NCBI GenBank assembly: GCA_016703425.1
Contig: JADJCA010000002.1
Location: 434,001 to 498,000, forward strand
Origin: Myxococcales bacterium
GTDB lineage: Bacteria > Myxococcota_A > Polyangia > Polyangiales > Polyangiaceae
Direction of reading: 5' to 3'
DNA: 64,000 nt
Shown: positions 8,401 to 17,659 of the stretch, one piece after another
Numbering within the stretch: position 1 is the stretch's first letter
How the letters are laid out: each line of letters starts with the position of its first letter
Position numbers and translations under genes: made by a program
The notes under the pieces: model-generated
The model's input: only the letters and a program-made list of their open reading frames with translations
What the model was told of the DNA's origin: nothing
Databases searched by the model: none

Positions 8401-11400
8401 TGCTCCGAAAACAACGCCAAGACGATGACGACGAGGCCGTCTCCGCCTACCGGCGAGCGGCTCGGCTCGCGGAAGAGTCCGGTGACGGCGAGGTCGCTCG
8501 GCGCCTCTACGAGCGCATCCGCAAGCTCCGTCCGAAGGACATCGACGCGACGAGCCGTCTGGTGGAGCTCTTGGACAAGGCGCAGATGTGGACCGCGTTG
8601 CCGGAGCTCATCGGCGTCCTCGCCGCCGCCGCCGAGACCGCCGAGGTGCGAGCCGATCTCCTCGTGAGGCTCGCCGCGGTCCTCGCCGATCACTTGGGCG
8701 ACCCCTCGCGGGGCGCCGAGGCTGCAGCCGCCGCGCTGCGCGCCACACCGACCAGTCGCCGCGCCCTCGACACCTTCGAGCGGTTGTCGATCCTCGCCAA
8801 CCAGTCGGGGTCTTTCGGCCGCGTCATCGATGAGCTCATGGACGCCGCGAAGGCGGCGTCTTTTGGCACGGAGATGACGCTCGCCAGGGCGCGCGTGTTC
8901 GCGCGAGACCCGAAGCTCCACGATGAGGCCTCCGAGGCCTACCGAGAGATCCTCACGCGGTCCGACCTCACAGAGGAGCAAAGGACCGAAGCGCGGAGCG
9001 GCTTCGATCGCTTGCTCGAGACGGCCGAGCTCACCGTGAGTCGCCGCGCCGACGCGCGTTGGCTCTTGCGCTACCAGGCAGAGCACAGCGACGGCGCAGA
9101 ACGCGTCGAAGCGCTGCTCGCGTGGGCGCGAGCCGAGGAGTCGACCGTCGGCGACGTCGAGAGCGCGCTCGCCGTCTACCGGCAGGTGCTCGAAGCGGAC
9201 CCCGACCGCACCGAGGCGGCCATGGCCGTCACGCGCCTCACGCTCGCGACGGGCGACGTCGAGGGGGCCATCGCGTCACTCTTCGCCCAGCGAGAACGCG
9301 CCGAGGGCGCGGCGCGGCGCGGCGTCGACATCGAGATCGCCACCATCCTCGTAGACCGCGGGGAGCGGCTCGGCGAGGCGCTCGGCTGCCTCGAGGCGCT
9401 GCTCGCCGACGCCCCCGACGACATCGACGCGGTCACGCTCGTCACGCGGCTCTTGCGCGTGAAGGACGTGGCCACGCGCGCCCTCGAGCTCCTCGAGAAC
9501 GCACGCACGCGCGCCACCGACGCGCCGGCGAAGCAGAAGATCTTGATGGCCCTGCTCGAGGGGTCGAAAGAGGGCGCGACGGCCGCCGTGCGTCGCACTT
9601 GGCACGAGGAGCTCGCGGGCATCTTGCGCGCAACGGGGAAGCGCGAGGCCGCGCTCTCGAGCCTCATGCGCGCCGTGGAGGAAGAGCCTTCCGACCCGAA
9701 GTTGTGGGACGCATGCGAAGAGCTCGCGCGAGAGCTGAAAGAGCCCGGCGGCGTCGCCGCCGTGTACATGCGCATCCTTGGCACGGCGGAGAGCGACCGT
9801 GGCCCAAGCGATCGCTGCTCGCCAGCCGAGTTGATGGAGATCGCCGAACGCGCTGTGGCGTTCCATGAAGAGTGGTTCGACGACCCGGCGCCCGTCGTGG
9901 CGATCTTGAGCCGAGTCCTCGAGGTCGACCCGGAGACGACGTGGGCCTTCGACCGCCTCAAGCTGCTCTACGACTCCCGCGAGCAGTGGGACGACCTCTT
10001 CGCGCTCTACGATCAAGCCATCGCCACGACGACCACGAAGGAGCGAAAGATCGAGCTCCTCGACGAGGCCGCGCAGACGGCGAAGGACTTTGCGAACCAT
10101 TCGTCGCGCGCCATCGACTACCTGGAGCAGCTCCACGAGCTGAAGCCCACGGCCCGCGTGGCCTCGGCGTTGGAGCGCCTCTACGAGCGGCACGGACGCC
10201 ATCAAGAGCTCATCGATTTGCTCGTGAGCCAGCTCCCGACGCTGGCACCACGGGAAGGTCGCGAAGCTCGCATTCGCGTTGCCAACCTCGCCATCGGGGC
10301 CCTCTCGAGCCCCGGCGACGCTCTCGCCATCCTCGAGGAAGTCCTCGCTCCCGATCCCAAGGACAGCCCCTCCTTGGCCAGCCTCGGCGACGTGTCTTCA
10401 AAGGACCGCGTGCGTGTCGTCGAGCTCTTGGAGCGCGTCATCGAGACGGCTCAACGGACCGCCGAGACGCGTCCCTCGATGCTGCCGCCGCCGCCGGTCA
10501 CCGAGCCGCCGCCCGGCGCGGAGCCGCGCGTCGCGTCGGCGCCATCGATTCCACCCCCGCGGGCTCGCATCAAGCGGGTCCCCGTTCGTCAACGAGCGGC
10601 GGCCATCCTGCGCGCCCACTACGTGGAGACCGGCGACGACGCACGCCTCGCCGGCGTCCTCGAGGTCGAGCTCGAAGTCGTCAAGAGCGTGAAGGAGCGC
10701 ATCCGTCGGCACGCCCACCTGGCGTCGCTTTACCTGCGCCTCTCGCGCCCCGAAGCCGCCCTCGAACATTTCGTCGCGCTCGTCATGCTCGAGCCCGACG
10801 TGCGAGAGCACCGCGACGAGCTGTCGCGACTCGCCGAAGAGGTCGGGCGTTTTGACCGCCTCGCCGAAGTCCTCGCCGCGGCCGCCGACGACTGCACGGA
10901 GGAAGGCCTCCGCGTCGAGCTGCTGATGCAAGCGGGCCTCGTCCACGAAGAGCGCCTCGGGGACACGACGCGAACCATCGAACTCTACATGCGCATCCTG
11001 GCCATCAAGGGCGCTGGACGTGAGGCGGAGCACCTGGCGGCGCGGCGCGTCGAGCCGCTGCTCCGCGCCATCGGCCGGACGGCGGAGCGCCTCGATGTGC
11101 TTGAACGTGTGGCCGCCCTTTCCGAGGACGACACCGAGTGCGCCTGGGCCCTCGCCGAGGCGGCGCTCCTGGCGGAGTCGCTCGGCGACGCAGACCGGTC
11201 GGCGCGAGCATGGGAGAAGCGCCTCGAGAAGGCGCCCGCCGACGCCCTTGCGCTCGACGGACTGGTCGCCCTGTTCGAGCGCCAAGAGCGTTGGTCGGAC
11301 CTCGCCGACGCGCTGCGACGACGCGCGTCGGTTGGCGACGACGCGGCGTTGCAGCGAGCCGACCGCGTCCGCCTCGCGCGCCTCAGGAGCGATCGGCTAG

Positions 11401-14400
11401 ACGACGCCGAGGCCGCTATCGAGGAGTGGCGGGCTATCGAGCAGGACTTCGGCCCGAGCGACGACAGCACCCACGCACTCGTCCGCCTCTTGCGAGCGAC
11501 GGCGCAGTGGGAGCGTCTCTCGGCGCTGCTCGACGTGGCCGCCGAACGCGCGACGACGCCGCAGCTGCGAGCGACGATGTTGCGCGAGCTCGGTGACGTC
11601 AAGCGCAGCGAGCTCCAAGACGCAGCGGCGGCCATTCGCGCCTACGAAGCCGCACTCTTGGCGAACCCGACCGAGGCGCTCGCCACCAAAGGGCTCGTCG
11701 CCCTCGCCGACGTCGAGGAGCATCGGCCCGAAGCTCTCCGCGTCTTGCTCGCGGCTTATGCGTGGGCCGACGATTGGCAAGCAACGCTCAAGCTCACCGA
11801 GCATCGCCTCGAGGCGGCGCAGGACGACGCGCGGCGCGTCATGATCCTCGTCGAGAGCGCGCAGATCGCCGAGCAGCGGGCGCGCGACCTCACCCTCGCC
11901 ATCGAACACGTGCGCCGCGCCTTCGCGCTCGCGCCCGCCGATCGAGAGCTTGAGGCGCAGCTGTTCCGACTCACGGAGCGGACCGATTCGTGGCGCGAGT
12001 ACGCCGAGGTGCACCGACGCGCCATCGACGCCACCGGCGGAGACGAAGCTCGAGACCCGGTCTTGTCGGCGCGGCTGCGCCTCAGGCTCGGCGAAGCGCT
12101 CGAGAAACACCTCGATGATTCACGGGGGGCCCTCGCCGCCTATTTGAAGGCCGCGGCCGAGGCGCCCGACAACATCGACGCCTGCCTCGCGGCCGTGCGG
12201 CTCGGGGGCGCCAGCCATCGCTACGACGCGGTGGCGCGGGTGGTGCTCCAGCACGCGGCCGCCACGGGAGCCATCGCCGAGTCGCTCCTCGCCACGCTTG
12301 AAAGCGTGGCGACGTCACCGGCCGCGTGGGACGGCATGACCAGCGCCTTTGGCGCCGCCCTCGCCGAACCAACGACCCTCTCGCCGGCGATCCTGCGGGA
12401 CTTCGAGTCGCGCGTCGGCGCTTGGCATCGCGACCGGCGCGGCGATCCCGACGCCGCCGAGGCGGCCTTCGCGCGGGCGCTCTCGCACGACGCCATGAAC
12501 GCTGAGCTGCTCTCGTCGCTGGCGTCGATCCAGCGCCGCGCGAAGGGTCGACCGCTCGTGGAGAGCCTCCTTCGGCTCTCGCAGGCCACCGGCGGAGATC
12601 TCGAGCTCTTGCGCGAGGCCGCCGAGATCGCCACGAGCGCCATCGCCGACCGCGCTCTCGCCAAGTCGATCCTCGAGCGCTTGGCCAAGCTGGCCATCGA
12701 GCGCTGGGAGCTCGACGCTCCGACCGACACCGTCATCGACGGCACGATCCCTGGCTCCGAGTACCTCAAGTGGGCTCTCGAAGAGCTGATCCGAATTCAC
12801 AACGAGGAAGGCGACCCCGAAAAGATCGTCGAGCTCCTCGTCGACATGGCCAAGTTGCCCTTTGAGCGCGATCTCCGCCGCTCGATGCGGCACCGCGCGG
12901 CCCGTGTCGCCGTCGAGCGTATCGGCGACGTAGACCGCGCCATCAAGCTCTACGAACAGCTCTACGGCGAAGACACAAGCGACATGGACGCCGAACGCTC
13001 GCTCGTCGAGCTCTTGACGTCGAGCGACCGTAAGGAGGAGCTCCTCCTCTTGAGGCGACGACAAGTGGCCCTCGCCGCTGGCACCGAGGCCCGCCTCGAG
13101 CTGCGGCTCCTGGCGGCGCGCCTCGAGCTCCTCTTGGCGCGCGTCGACGACGCGACGGCGACGTTGCACGAGAACCTGAAGGAAGATCCGAGGCACGGCG
13201 AGACCGTGGCGGAGCTCGTTGGGATCCTCGAGAGCACCGCGCGCAGCGAAGAGCTCGCGTCACTGCTCGCAGAACAAGCGGCCCTGGCAGAAGCCGAGAG
13301 CGACGCCGAATCGGCGCGACTCCTTTGGTCGCAAGCGGCGCGCGTGGCCGAGGAGCGACTCGGCGACCTCGACGCCGCGATTCGCTACCACAGCCGGGTC
13401 GTCGCGCTCTTCCCGGAGGCGACGTCTTTGGAGGCGCTGGCTCGCCTCTCGTCGTCGCGCGGCGACCATGCCGCGGAGGCGGAGCACCTGGCCCAGCTCC
13501 TCGAGTGCACGTTGCCGAGCGAACAGACGCCGGTGATCCTCCGGTTGGGCCACGCCTTGGAGCGCGCCGGCCGCGCCGCCGCCGCCCGCGACGTGCTTGA
13601 ACGCGCGGTCCTGAGCGATCCTTCGAGGCACGAGGTTAGGGCCCGCCTCGCGGTGGTTTACCGAGAGGCCAACGAGCCGCTCCTGCTCGCCCGACTGCTA
13701 CGAGACGGCGCGGCGCACGCGGCGACGAAGGAGGCGAAGCAGTCGCTCCTTCACGAGGCGGCCACGCTCTTCCGTGGGGCGTGCCATCAGCCGGAGGAGG
13801 CGATCCCGCTCCTCACGGAGGCAGCCTCGCTAGAGCCCGAGGATCGGGCCCTCCGCCTCTCGCTCGCCGACACGCTCGGTGAAGCGGGGCGCGCCATCGA
13901 GGCGCGGACGCTGCTGCGCGGCATCGTCGAGGAGTTCGGCGGACGGCGACCGAAGGAGCGCGCCCCGGTGCACCTGCACCTGGCTCGGCTCGATCTCGTG
14001 ACCGGCGATCGGGAGCACGCGCTGGCGGAGCTCGAGGCGGCCAACCGCATCGATCCTGCGAACCCGGAGATCCTCTTGGCCCTCGCCGAGCTTGCGCGCG
14101 ACGACGGCGAGCTCGAGCGTGCAGAGCGCTCGTACCGCGCGCTGCTCGCGGTCGTCCGGCGAGATACGCCAGGCAAGGGCGTCGTGATCACCAAGAGCGA
14201 GGTGCTCCTCGAGCTGAGCGAAATCGCGCGACGGCAAGGCGAAGCGGAGCGCTCAGCGGAGATCCTCGAGTCGGCCCTCGAGGCCGGCAGCGCGAGCGCC
14301 TCCGAATCGACGCGCCTCGAGCTCGCGCTCCGCGCGCGAGCGATGACCGAAGTCCTGGCGCGCGCCATTGAAGCGCGGCTCCTTCGCGTCGACGATGGGG

Positions 14401-17400
14401 AGGCGCGGGCGCGAGCTCTCTTCGAGCTCGCCGACGCGCTGGCCACGCTCGGGCGACACGACGAGGCCTACGGGGCAGCCCTGCGTGGCCTTGAGCTCGA
14501 TCCGTCGTCGGACGCGTCGCACGCGGCGCTGTTGCTCCTGGCCCGCAAGACCGGTGGGGTCACGAAGTACGTGGAGATGCTCTCGCGCCTCGCGAAGAGC
14601 GCCGAGGACGCGGGCGACGCGGCACGCGCCCATGATCTCCTCGTTCGCCTCGCGGTCATCGCCGAAGACGATCGACGCGATCTCGACGAGGCGACGTCAC
14701 TGCTAGAGCGGGCTCGCGCGCTGCGCGAGTCGACGACGGTGCTGCAAGCCCTCGAGCGCGTCTACAAGCGGCGCGGCGATCGCGAGCCGCGCGAGAACGT
14801 GGTCTTGCGGTGGCTCGAGCTTGAGCGCGCAGAAGACCCGACCAGTTCGCGCGTCGCCGACGTGCTGGTCCGCTTGGCGGAGCTCAGGTTCGCCGCGGAG
14901 GAGACGTCCGCCGACGCGTGCGCGCTGGCGGAAGAGGCGACACGCATCGACCCCGAACCCACGCGGCTCCTGGCGGTCGCGGCCCTCTTGGCGCAAGCGT
15001 CGGAGGCGCACGCCGCGAACGAGCCGATCCTCGCGGCCCTCGAAGACGTGGCCCGTCGTTCCAAGAACGAGGGCGTCCTGCTCGATGCGCTACAGCGAAA
15101 GGTCCGGTCCGCCGGCGGTGACGAGGCGCTCCGCGAGGCGGTGACGCTCGCCGAGCGGCTCGGCGAGGCCGACGTGGCGACGGGCCTCCTTCAGAGCTAC
15201 GTGCGGTCGGTCCGGAAAGAGGGTGGTGACAAGCCGCACGCCGCCTGGGCCCTCGTCTCCTTGGCGCTCGACGTCGAACGGCGCGGCGACCTGTCCGGTG
15301 CCTTGTCCTTGCGTCTCGAAGCGGCGCAGCACTCGAGCGACGCCGACGGTCGACGGCTGCGCTTTGACGTGGCCAAGCGTGCCGAAGCGGAGCTCGCGAA
15401 CCTCGCCCTGGCGGCGGAGGTCTACCGCGCGCTCTACGACGCCGACACGACGGACCGCGCCGCCTGGGGGCCGCTCCTCGACCTGCTACGCCGCACCGGC
15501 GCCGACGTCGACCGCGGCGAACTCTTGGCACAAGTCGTCCCGCAGCTCGACGACGTCACCGAACGCTGCGCGCTACGGCTCGAGCGCGCCGCGCTCCTCT
15601 TCCGCGCCGACCCGAGGAGCGATGAGGGCGTCGCCGAGCTCTTCCTGGTGCTCGACGACGATCCCGAGAGCGCCGAGGCGGCGCGCCTCCTGTCGGACCT
15701 CTTGCGGAGTCAGGGCCGCGGCAAAGAGCTGGCAGAACTCCTCACGCGGCAGCTCGACGGCGCCAAGGACAAGGAGAACGGGCCTCGCGTCGCCGAGCTG
15801 TCGCTCGAGCTTGCGAGCCTCGTCGAAGGGAGCGACGCCGATCGTGCAGCCGAGCTGCTGAGGGGCGGTCTCGAATGGCAGCCGGAGAATCCGCACCTCT
15901 TGCGTCGGCTCTTGTCGCTCCTCGAATTTGGTGGCGACGCGGCGGAGCGCAGCGACCTCATGGAGCGACTCCTTAGGGGAGAGACGGGGCGCGCCGCCGA
16001 GGAGCTCGCCCTCAAGCTCGTCGCGCTACGCGAAGAGGCCTGGGACGAAGGCGGCGTCGAGCGCGCCGCCGCGCTCGGGTACAAGGGGTATCCCGCGAGC
16101 CAAGTCTTGCGAGCTCGACTCGTCGCCTACTACGCGGAGAAGCAGGAGCACGCCAAGCTCGCCGACCTCTACGTTCTCGACGCCAGCTCTCGTGGCGACG
16201 CGACGGAACGGGTCGACCTCTTGAAGGCCGCGGCGAGCCTCTTTCTCGATTCGCTCGCGCAGCCGGAGCGCGCAGCGCAGCTGCTGAAGGAGGTTCGCGG
16301 TCTGGCTCCCGGCGACGAGGACGTCTTCGCCAACTATGTGGCCGCGCTTACGGCGAGCGGCAACTATCAGAGCGCGGCCGCCGAGGTCACGGCGGCCGCG
16401 GCGCACCTGCCGGAGCACGATCCGCGACGCGCCGCGCTCTTTGCAAAGCGCGCGTCGCTGCGCGCGCTCTTGGGCGATCACGGCGGGGCGCTCTACGACA
16501 TCGAGCGGGCCTACGCCACCGACCCGGCCACGCACCTTGACCCGCTGTGCGCGCAGCTCGATCGCCTCGCCGAAGAGGCGCGCGGCGAGAACGACACGGC
16601 GAAGGCCACGACGCTCTCGCTCCGCGTTGTCTCGCTCTTCGCGAAGGCCGATCGCGAAGCGGAGGCGCGAGCGCGCCTCACGACGCTCCTCGCGGCACAG
16701 CCAGGCAACAAGGACGCGCTCCGCGCCCTCGCCGAACTCGAGGAGCGCGGCGCTCGCTGGCCCGAGGCCACGACGGCTTACCTTGAGCTCGCCGCCGCGG
16801 AGGAGTCACCGGAGAGCATGGCGAACTTCGCCATCCGCGCCGCCACTGCCGCCGAGAACGCCGGCGACGCGGCGAAGGCGAGGCCCGCCGTCGAACGAGC
16901 CTTCGCTGCGAATCCGACGAGCGAGCCGCTGATGGATCGGCTTCGTGCGATCTACCAGGCGGCGGGGGCCATCACGGAGCTTGCGGGTCTCGGCTTCGCC
17001 AAGGCGCAGGCCGCGCTGAACCCCGAGGACCGCTTCCGCGAGCTCGTGCGCGCCGCCGATCTGCTCCTCCAGAACGGCATCGACCTCGAGGTCGCCGGCC
17101 GCGCGCTCCACGAAGCCCACGGCTTGAAGCCCAACGACGTGGAGTGCGCCGCGCTGCTCTCCGATGCCTACGCTGCGCTCGGCGAGCGCGAGCACGCGAT
17201 GACGGTCATTCACGCGACGCTGGCGCTCCACAAGGGGCGCCGAGCGCGCGAGCTCTCGCTCCTCCACCACCGCGTGGCCCGCCTCGAGCAGGAGGGCGGC
17301 AACGCGCGAGGGGCCATGATGTGGCTCTCCAGCGCCCTCGACCTCGACGGGCAGAATGGCCTCGCTGCCGCCGAGCTCGCGCACGTTTCACTCGAGCTCG

Positions 17401-17615
17401 GTGACCTCGACTTGGCCACCAAGGCGCTGCGCGCGGTGACCATGCTCAAGACGCCGGGGCCCCTTCCCCGGGCGCTCGCGTACCAAAGGCTCGGCGAGAT
17501 CGCGCACCATCAGGGCGACACCCGCAAGGCCGTGTTGCTCCTCAAGCGTGCCGTCGACGACGACCCGACGCTCGATTCGGCGAAGCAACTCTTGAGCGAC
17601 CTTCAGGCGCACTGA
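5430..17615 (+). CDS. Giant tetratricopeptide-repeat protein (4,061 aa)
   Basis: An uninterrupted 12.2-kb frame encoding an Ala/Leu/Glu/Arg-rich helical protein. From residue about 60 almost to the C-terminus it is built of TPR-like units (patterns such as AAxAYRxxLxxDPxxxxAxxxLxxLY), at a rough guess around a hundred helix pairs. There is no signal peptide and no membrane helix, so it is probably cytoplasmic. A proline-rich hinge (about residues 1684-1716, near 10480-10580) splits it into two solenoids. The start ATG follows a purine-rich GGAAGGA, a plausible ribosome-binding site. The last residues still read as TPR. The function is unknown; long TPR solenoids are scaffolds. No enzymatic domain could be recognised. 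Codon use and G+C look like the rest of the window. Confidence 0.85.
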   Translation: MAETSRQRAPLPQPILEALDTRLEGEKLVLEAFLKAAARLPVEEEAWDKLHAASKRDGRNAELAFAYESFREDKRLRALPPPSQADFLLHGAIFFGEIFGDDQGAATFLERALVVVPGHPEAFEKLEALLLDRGDLRALAERYVELGQHRPSRAEQAQAYRRAVEILASVASGDDRLVEVLQFLLRVEPHDEAARFQLAAALSQRGRPKDVVRVLEQGLTVTEPAPSPEAATRMRLALVELYADELREVERATPHVEALLALDPANAKGRAVAEQLLESKGVAARAAAALAAAHALAGAPEDVARYLSVELEHTRGTKRREVLLKLGVLRQDRLGDAAGAYEVLEQALVLDPTDDETRQRYVALAMLLGRQLDAVKTLGKVATTAKDAPVRARLSADTGELLLSGGDKKRAKTVFSSVLAMPEAPDDAVLRAAHALHPLLEEDGDAEALAEILERVVTLEPDPEKARAANERVAEVATGLGDRERATAAWKRLLPTTSRARALENLEAIYREAQSEGDLAFILEERAKDAPDDEARTLLMSAAEASTRVDPARAVSAFQALLARFGTDREVNAKLLPLLEAQNRFLELAVLLEDDATLAPANERGAILARAGLVRLARLREIPQAISLLSQALKYDRSASAAQTALEKLLSSGDHRLAAAVALEPFYRAVESQAGLLRVLELKAKEATSADDRLAALDEAVRVAQSDEELAVRALDFAGLGLAEAALSGAPFESWIDRVISLSREGDAQRRAAIFVRALGDGAVEGSARLLLARHTGDALAAVGDVQSALAAYRRALAFDPSSRDLVSRVDALLRDQGNPRERVALYTAALERETNPEERRPLYHQIGKTLRHELHDLEEAAEAYRQVLAIDADDRDAHAALVEIYTEVSAFGDLIELLEKRLARSIGTDATKLRAELAELCAGQGDGERASTHAAQLLEGQDTGTAELDVVERAANLIEDWDLLGEALERRAHLAGDPKDAIAALERLGLLRKQRQDDDDEAVSAYRRAARLAEESGDGEVARRLYERIRKLRPKDIDATSRLVELLDKAQMWTALPELIGVLAAAAETAEVRADLLVRLAAVLADHLGDPSRGAEAAAAALRATPTSRRALDTFERLSILANQSGSFGRVIDELMDAAKAASFGTEMTLARARVFARDPKLHDEASEAYREILTRSDLTEEQRTEARSGFDRLLETAELTVSRRADARWLLRYQAEHSDGAERVEALLAWARAEESTVGDVESALAVYRQVLEADPDRTEAAMAVTRLTLATGDVEGAIASLFAQRERAEGAARRGVDIEIATILVDRGERLGEALGCLEALLADAPDDIDAVTLVTRLLRVKDVATRALELLENARTRATDAPAKQKILMALLEGSKEGATAAVRRTWHEELAGILRATGKREAALSSLMRAVEEEPSDPKLWDACEELARELKEPGGVAAVYMRILGTAESDRGPSDRCSPAELMEIAERAVAFHEEWFDDPAPVVAILSRVLEVDPETTWAFDRLKLLYDSREQWDDLFALYDQAIATTTTKERKIELLDEAAQTAKDFANHSSRAIDYLEQLHELKPTARVASALERLYERHGRHQELIDLLVSQLPTLAPREGREARIRVANLAIGALSSPGDALAILEEVLAPDPKDSPSLASLGDVSSKDRVRVVELLERVIETAQRTAETRPSMLPPPPVTEPPPGAEPRVASAPSIPPPRARIKRVPVRQRAAAILRAHYVETGDDARLAGVLEVELEVVKSVKERIRRHAHLASLYLRLSRPEAALEHFVALVMLEPDVREHRDELSRLAEEVGRFDRLAEVLAAAADDCTEEGLRVELLMQAGLVHEERLGDTTRTIELYMRILAIKGAGREAEHLAARRVEPLLRAIGRTAERLDVLERVAALSEDDTECAWALAEAALLAESLGDADRSARAWEKRLEKAPADALALDGLVALFERQERWSDLADALRRRASVGDDAALQRADRVRLARLRSDRLDDAEAAIEEWRAIEQDFGPSDDSTHALVRLLRATAQWERLSALLDVAAERATTPQLRATMLRELGDVKRSELQDAAAAIRAYEAALLANPTEALATKGLVALADVEEHRPEALRVLLAAYAWADDWQATLKLTEHRLEAAQDDARRVMILVESAQIAEQRARDLTLAIEHVRRAFALAPADRELEAQLFRLTERTDSWREYAEVHRRAIDATGGDEARDPVLSARLRLRLGEALEKHLDDSRGALAAYLKAAAEAPDNIDACLAAVRLGGASHRYDAVARVVLQHAAATGAIAESLLATLESVATSPAAWDGMTSAFGAALAEPTTLSPAILRDFESRVGAWHRDRRGDPDAAEAAFARALSHDAMNAELLSSLASIQRRAKGRPLVESLLRLSQATGGDLELLREAAEIATSAIADRALAKSILERLAKLAIERWELDAPTDTVIDGTIPGSEYLKWALEELIRIHNEEGDPEKIVELLVDMAKLPFERDLRRSMRHRAARVAVERIGDVDRAIKLYEQLYGEDTSDMDAERSLVELLTSSDRKEELLLLRRRQVALAAGTEARLELRLLAARLELLLARVDDATATLHENLKEDPRHGETVAELVGILESTARSEELASLLAEQAALAEAESDAESARLLWSQAARVAEERLGDLDAAIRYHSRVVALFPEATSLEALARLSSSRGDHAAEAEHLAQLLECTLPSEQTPVILRLGHALERAGRAAAARDVLERAVLSDPSRHEVRARLAVVYREANEPLLLARLLRDGAAHAATKEAKQSLLHEAATLFRGACHQPEEAIPLLTEAASLEPEDRALRLSLADTLGEAGRAIEARTLLRGIVEEFGGRRPKERAPVHLHLARLDLVTGDREHALAELEAANRIDPANPEILLALAELARDDGELERAERSYRALLAVVRRDTPGKGVVITKSEVLLELSEIARRQGEAERSAEILESALEAGSASASESTRLELALRARAMTEVLARAIEARLLRVDDGEARARALFELADALATLGRHDEAYGAALRGLELDPSSDASHAALLLLARKTGGVTKYVEMLSRLAKSAEDAGDAARAHDLLVRLAVIAEDDRRDLDEATSLLERARALRESTTVLQALERVYKRRGDREPRENVVLRWLELERAEDPTSSRVADVLVRLAELRFAAEETSADACALAEEATRIDPEPTRLLAVAALLAQASEAHAANEPILAALEDVARRSKNEGVLLDALQRKVRSAGGDEALREAVTLAERLGEADVATGLLQSYVRSVRKEGGDKPHAAWALVSLALDVERRGDLSGALSLRLEAAQHSSDADGRRLRFDVAKRAEAELANLALAAEVYRALYDADTTDRAAWGPLLDLLRRTGADVDRGELLAQVVPQLDDVTERCALRLERAALLFRADPRSDEGVAELFLVLDDDPESAEAARLLSDLLRSQGRGKELAELLTRQLDGAKDKENGPRVAELSLELASLVEGSDADRAAELLRGGLEWQPENPHLLRRLLSLLEFGGDAAERSDLMERLLRGETGRAAEELALKLVALREEAWDEGGVERAAALGYKGYPASQVLRARLVAYYAEKQEHAKLADLYVLDASSRGDATERVDLLKAAASLFLDSLAQPERAAQLLKEVRGLAPGDEDVFANYVAALTASGNYQSAAAEVTAAAAHLPEHDPRRAALFAKRASLRALLGDHGGALYDIERAYATDPATHLDPLCAQLDRLAEEARGENDTAKATTLSLRVVSLFAKADREAEARARLTTLLAAQPGNKDALRALAELEERGARWPEATTAYLELAAAEESPESMANFAIRAATAAENAGDAAKARPAVERAFAANPTSEPLMDRLRAIYQAAGAITELAGLGFAKAQAALNPEDRFRELVRAADLLLQNGIDLEVAGRALHEAHGLKPNDVECAALLSDAYAALGEREHAMTVIHATLALHKGRRARELSLLHHRVARLEQEGGNARGAMMWLSSALDLDGQNGLAAAELAHVSLELGDLDLATKALRAVTMLKTPGPLPRALAYQRLGEIAHHQGDTRKAVLLLKRAVDDDPTLDSAKQLLSDLQAH

Positions 17616-17625
17616 CGCGCAGAGA

Positions 17626-17659
17626 GACGCGCCCTGCGCCTCAATCGAGAGGGCGCGTC
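17626..17659. terminator. Bidirectional terminator-like hairpin between convergent genes
   Basis: Perfect 10-bp inverted repeat GACGCGCCCT / AGGGCGCGTC with a 14-nt loop. It starts 10 nt after the stop of the giant TPR gene and covers the last codons of the convergent gene. There is no U-tract on either side, so it may instead be a barrier or RNA-stability element. Confidence 0.45.
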
